In this document: positions 62,564 to 64,000 of the stretch, piece after piece
Position numbering within the stretch: position 1 is the first letter of the stretch
Layout of the letters: every line of letters begins with the position of its first letter
Source of the DNA: CBDCNP01 sp965222425
Lineage (GTDB): Bacteria; Acidobacteriota; Vicinamibacteria; Marinacidobacterales; DATDRI01
Assembly: GCA_965222425.1 (NCBI GenBank)
Contig: CBDCTW010000002.1
Span: forward strand, 62,001 to 126,000
DNA: 64,000 bases
Reading direction: 5' to 3'
Translations under genes and position numbers: made by a program
The notes under the pieces: model-generated
What the model was told of the DNA's origin: nothing
The model's input: only the letters and a program-made list of their open reading frames with translations
Databases searched by the model: none

Positions 62564-63079
62564 GTGCAACTAATCCACGGCCAAGAGCTCACGAAACGGC
62601 TTCAGGCAACTCCGCCTCTGATCGAGAATCTCCGCGATCCGGAAACTCAAATTCAGATGAACGGCGTCGACTTCACCCTGCGTGAAGTTGCCGCATTCGG
62701 AGATGAGCCGGGCAGCATCGATTTCGATAACTCGAATCGACGCACCCCCGACACCGAGCCGATCGAGCCCGACGGGGACGGGTGGTGGCACCTGGAGCGC
62801 GGCTTGTACTGGGTGGTTTATAACGAGGTCGTGAACATTCCTCCCGACGCGTTCGCGTTGGCACGCACGCGTTCTAGTGTTCTCCGGAGCGGCGCCAGCG
62901 TGAAGACCGCCCTGTGGGACTCCGGCTATTCGGGGCGGAGCGGATCGCTTCTGGTCGTGGAAAACCCCGCCGGCTTGCGGCTTCAAAGGGACGCCCGCAT
63001 CATTCAGCTCGTGTTCTTCGGCCTTGATGCCCCGGCTGAGAAGACCTACGCCGGGCTTTACCAGAACGAGAATAAGTAA
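62564..63079 (+). CDS. dUTPase / dCTP-deaminase-like protein
   Basis: 171 residues from GTG 62564, 6 bases after dcd. It has the same trimeric fold with ARTRSSVLRSGASVKTALWD, a variant of the SSxxRxG-type motif and YSGRSGSLLVVENPAGLRL. An insertion (RTPDTEPIEPDGDGWWHLER) lies in the middle. It most resembles archaeal-type deoxyuridine triphosphatase proteins and would remove the dUTP made by Dcd, giving dUMP for thymidylate. The exact activity (dUTPase or bifunctional) is inferred from position and fold. Confidence 0.8.
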   Translation: MQLIHGQELTKRLQATPPLIENLRDPETQIQMNGVDFTLREVAAFGDEPGSIDFDNSNRRTPDTEPIEPDGDGWWHLERGLYWVVYNEVVNIPPDAFALARTRSSVLRSGASVKTALWDSGYSGRSGSLLVVENPAGLRLQRDARIIQLVFFGLDAPAEKTYAGLYQNENK

Positions 63080-63103
63080 GGAACAAGCGCGTCGATCGAA
63101 GGG

Positions 63104-63538
63104 TCAATTCGGTGCAAGAGGATGCCGCCAGCGTAGATCCTCGAAGCGCGCAAAGTCGCTGTCCGTGGTAATTAGCTCGCAGCCATGCTCGATGGCGAGC
63201 GCAGCGATATAGGCATCTGTTACAAGTGCCCCCTTTATTTTGGCGCGGCGGCATAGCCGTGCGAAGATCTCCCAGTGGCGGGCGGTCGGCACAAGTAGTA
63301 CAGAGCGTGGCCAATCTAGGAGGCGCTCACAGAACTGGAGCGCGGTCTCGGTGGGCGTCGCTGGGTCGAAGATCTTCGGATTCGTTACAATTCGAACGAA
63401 ACTACTGAGCACAAGCTCTGAGAGCCCGAAAGGCTCGGGAGCGTTCAAGAAATTCCTCAGCCACTCCGCGAAACGCACGTGCTCGGGCGCGTCCTCTCGG
63501 TGAGCGTAAATCAGGACGTTGACGTCCGGAAACTGCAT
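63104..63538 (-). CDS. PIN-domain toxin, VapC-type
   Basis: 144 residues. The four acidic PIN residues are visible: D5 (FPDVNVLIYA), E41 (LSELVLSSFVR), D108 (LVTDAYIAALA) and D126/D128 (ITTDSDFARF). PIN toxins are Mg-dependent RNases that cut tRNA or rRNA. ATG 63538 overlaps the antitoxin stop by one base (TAATG), the usual antitoxin-toxin coupling. Confidence 0.9.
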   Translation of the reverse strand: MQFPDVNVLIYAHREDAPEHVRFAEWLRNFLNAPEPFGLSELVLSSFVRIVTNPKIFDPATPTETALQFCERLLDWPRSVLLVPTARHWEIFARLCRRAKIKGALVTDAYIAALAIEHGCELITTDSDFARFEDLRWRHPLAPN

Positions 63539-63810
63539 TAGTTGGGCGAACGGTCTTTCGGTCCGTACTTCTCGATGTCTTCGGCCGCAAGGAGAGCGCC
63601 GGTCTTGTCGAGCTCCTTGGTCGAGAACCGGCCGCCGGCTCCGAACGTCACCAGTTCGAATTCACCTTCGGGCTTGCTCGGCGTCGACTTACCGCTCAGC
63701 AACAACCTGACCGAATCCTCGATCAATCTGCTCACGGTTGACCCAGTCTGAGACGCGCGTCGCTTGAGCCGGGCTAGGAGACTATCGTTTATCGTAATCG
63801 TGGTTCTTAT
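63538..63810 (-). CDS. Ribbon-helix-helix antitoxin, VapB-type, with a non-standard start
   Basis: The reading frame from 63810 gives RTTITINDSLLARLKRRASQ, then TGSTVSRLIEDSVRLLLSG and a C-terminal toxin-binding tail (FSTKELDKTGALLAAEDIEK). This is a normal RHH antitoxin, but its expected ATG is ATA (63808-63810), and an in-frame TGA lies just before. The only ordinary start is a GTG at 63735, which would drop the DNA-binding ribbon. A promoter (TTGATG, 17 bp, TATGCT) ends 8 bases before the ATA, so a leaderless mRNA starting at AUA/AUC is possible; alternatively the start was lost. Confidence 0.7.
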   Translation of the reverse strand: MRTTITINDSLLARLKRRASQTGSTVSRLIEDSVRLLLSGKSTPSKPEGEFELVTFGAGGRFSTKELDKTGALLAAEDIEKYGPKDRSPN

Positions 63811-63818
63811 GATGCATC

Positions 63819-63847
63819 AGCATAACACGTTATCATCACTACATCAA
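63819..63847 (-). promoter_or_regulatory. Promoter of the VapBC locus
   Basis: On the minus strand TTGATG (63842-63847) and TATGCT (63819-63824) with a 17-bp spacer. The transcript would start at about the first antitoxin codon. Confidence 0.5.
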
Positions 63848-63889
63848 GAGTTGGGACAGCCCAGCTCGGCATTACGACATCACCGCATC

Positions 63890-63918
63890 TTGACATCATT
63901 GTAGTGCGGGAGTATGAT
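63890..63918 (+). promoter_or_regulatory. Sigma70-like promoter of a second VapB gene
   Basis: TTGACA (63890-63895), 17 bp, TATGAT (63913-63918). The ATG at 63925 falls exactly at the predicted +1, with 6 bases between -10 and ATG, so the mRNA is most likely leaderless. Confidence 0.65.
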
Positions 63919-63924
63919 TTTCAC

Positions 63925-64000
63925 ATGAGGACAACGGTCAACATCGATGAGGATATCCTCCAGGCTGTACGGAGACTGGCGGCGGCTCAGGACAAGACCC
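63925..64000 (+). CDS. VapB-type RHH antitoxin, 5' end (runs off window)
   Basis: The 25 visible codons read MRTTVNIDEDILQAVRRLAA then AQDKT, the ribbon-helix part of a VapB antitoxin, closely like the other antitoxin's N-terminus. It diverges from the first VapBC locus. The toxin gene is expected just outside the window. A leaderless promoter drives it. Confidence 0.75.
   Translation, partial: MRTTVNIDEDILQAVRRLAAAQDKT

Overview
The window looks like one contiguous piece of an Acidobacteriota chromosome, with moderate confidence. Supporting signs are a PadR regulator next to an acidobacterial-type duplicated permease (ADOP), two CRTAC1/ASPIC-UnbV FG-GAP proteins, beta-propeller proteases and amidohydrolases, several DUF4388/MshEN-like proteins, and high-GC coding with many GTG/TTG starts. 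No tRNA, rRNA or CRISPR array was seen.

Layout. 1-4.8 kb: the end of an ABC-F ATPase and a large secreted TPR/FG-GAP/ASPIC protein. 4.8-6.7 kb: a repeat-rich gap and a DUF4388-DnaJ-TPR protein split by a frameshift at an A8 run. 6.9-19 kb: KamA-like radical SAM enzyme, beta-propeller pseudogene, DedA protein, MocR pseudogene carrying a 40-bp perfect palindrome, TPM protein, nucleotidyltransferase, PadR with its ADOP permease, truncated OsmC, a membrane protein, a chimeric acyltransferase/hydrolase ORF and a DEDDh exonuclease. 19-24.8 kb: an intact glycine cleavage operon, gcvT-gcvH-gcvP-nitrilase. 24.9-34.7 kb: an envelope cluster made of a pseudo-GspE/PilB ATPase, a small NTPase, a DUF4388-TM-SPOR protein, a TPR-metallopeptidase, an M23 endopeptidase, a sugar epimerase and a second DUF4388-DnaJ-TPR protein split by an in-frame TAA. 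34.7-46.2 kb: truncated amidohydrolase, CRTAC1-TlpA fusion split by TGA, a porin, a TolB-amidohydrolase split by TGA, an MFS transporter, a flavin oxidoreductase and a small membrane protein. 46.4-57 kb: a mobile-element zone with IS21 inside an HNH-type gene, a truncated trio-type tyrosine-recombinase element, a propeller fragment, a DUF2911 lipoprotein, IS256 and IS481. 57.2-63.1 kb: an intact TCA/nucleotide operon, icd-mdh-sucC-sucD-ndk-dcd-dut-like. 63.1-64 kb: two divergent VapBC-type loci.

Two themes stand out. First, core metabolic operons are intact while at least a dozen accessory genes carry deletions, gene fusions, in-frame stops or frameshifts. Reductive decay is the simplest reading; assembly errors, especially at homopolymers, are the main alternative. 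Second, four proteins with tandem RLG-type MshEN-like motifs sit in or near the envelope cluster, next to a GspE-like protein that has lost its Walker A lysine. Together they could form an uncharacterised, possibly c-di-GMP-responsive, envelope machine. Several genes also have sigma70-like -10 boxes only a few bases upstream of their start codons, suggesting leaderless or near-leaderless mRNAs.
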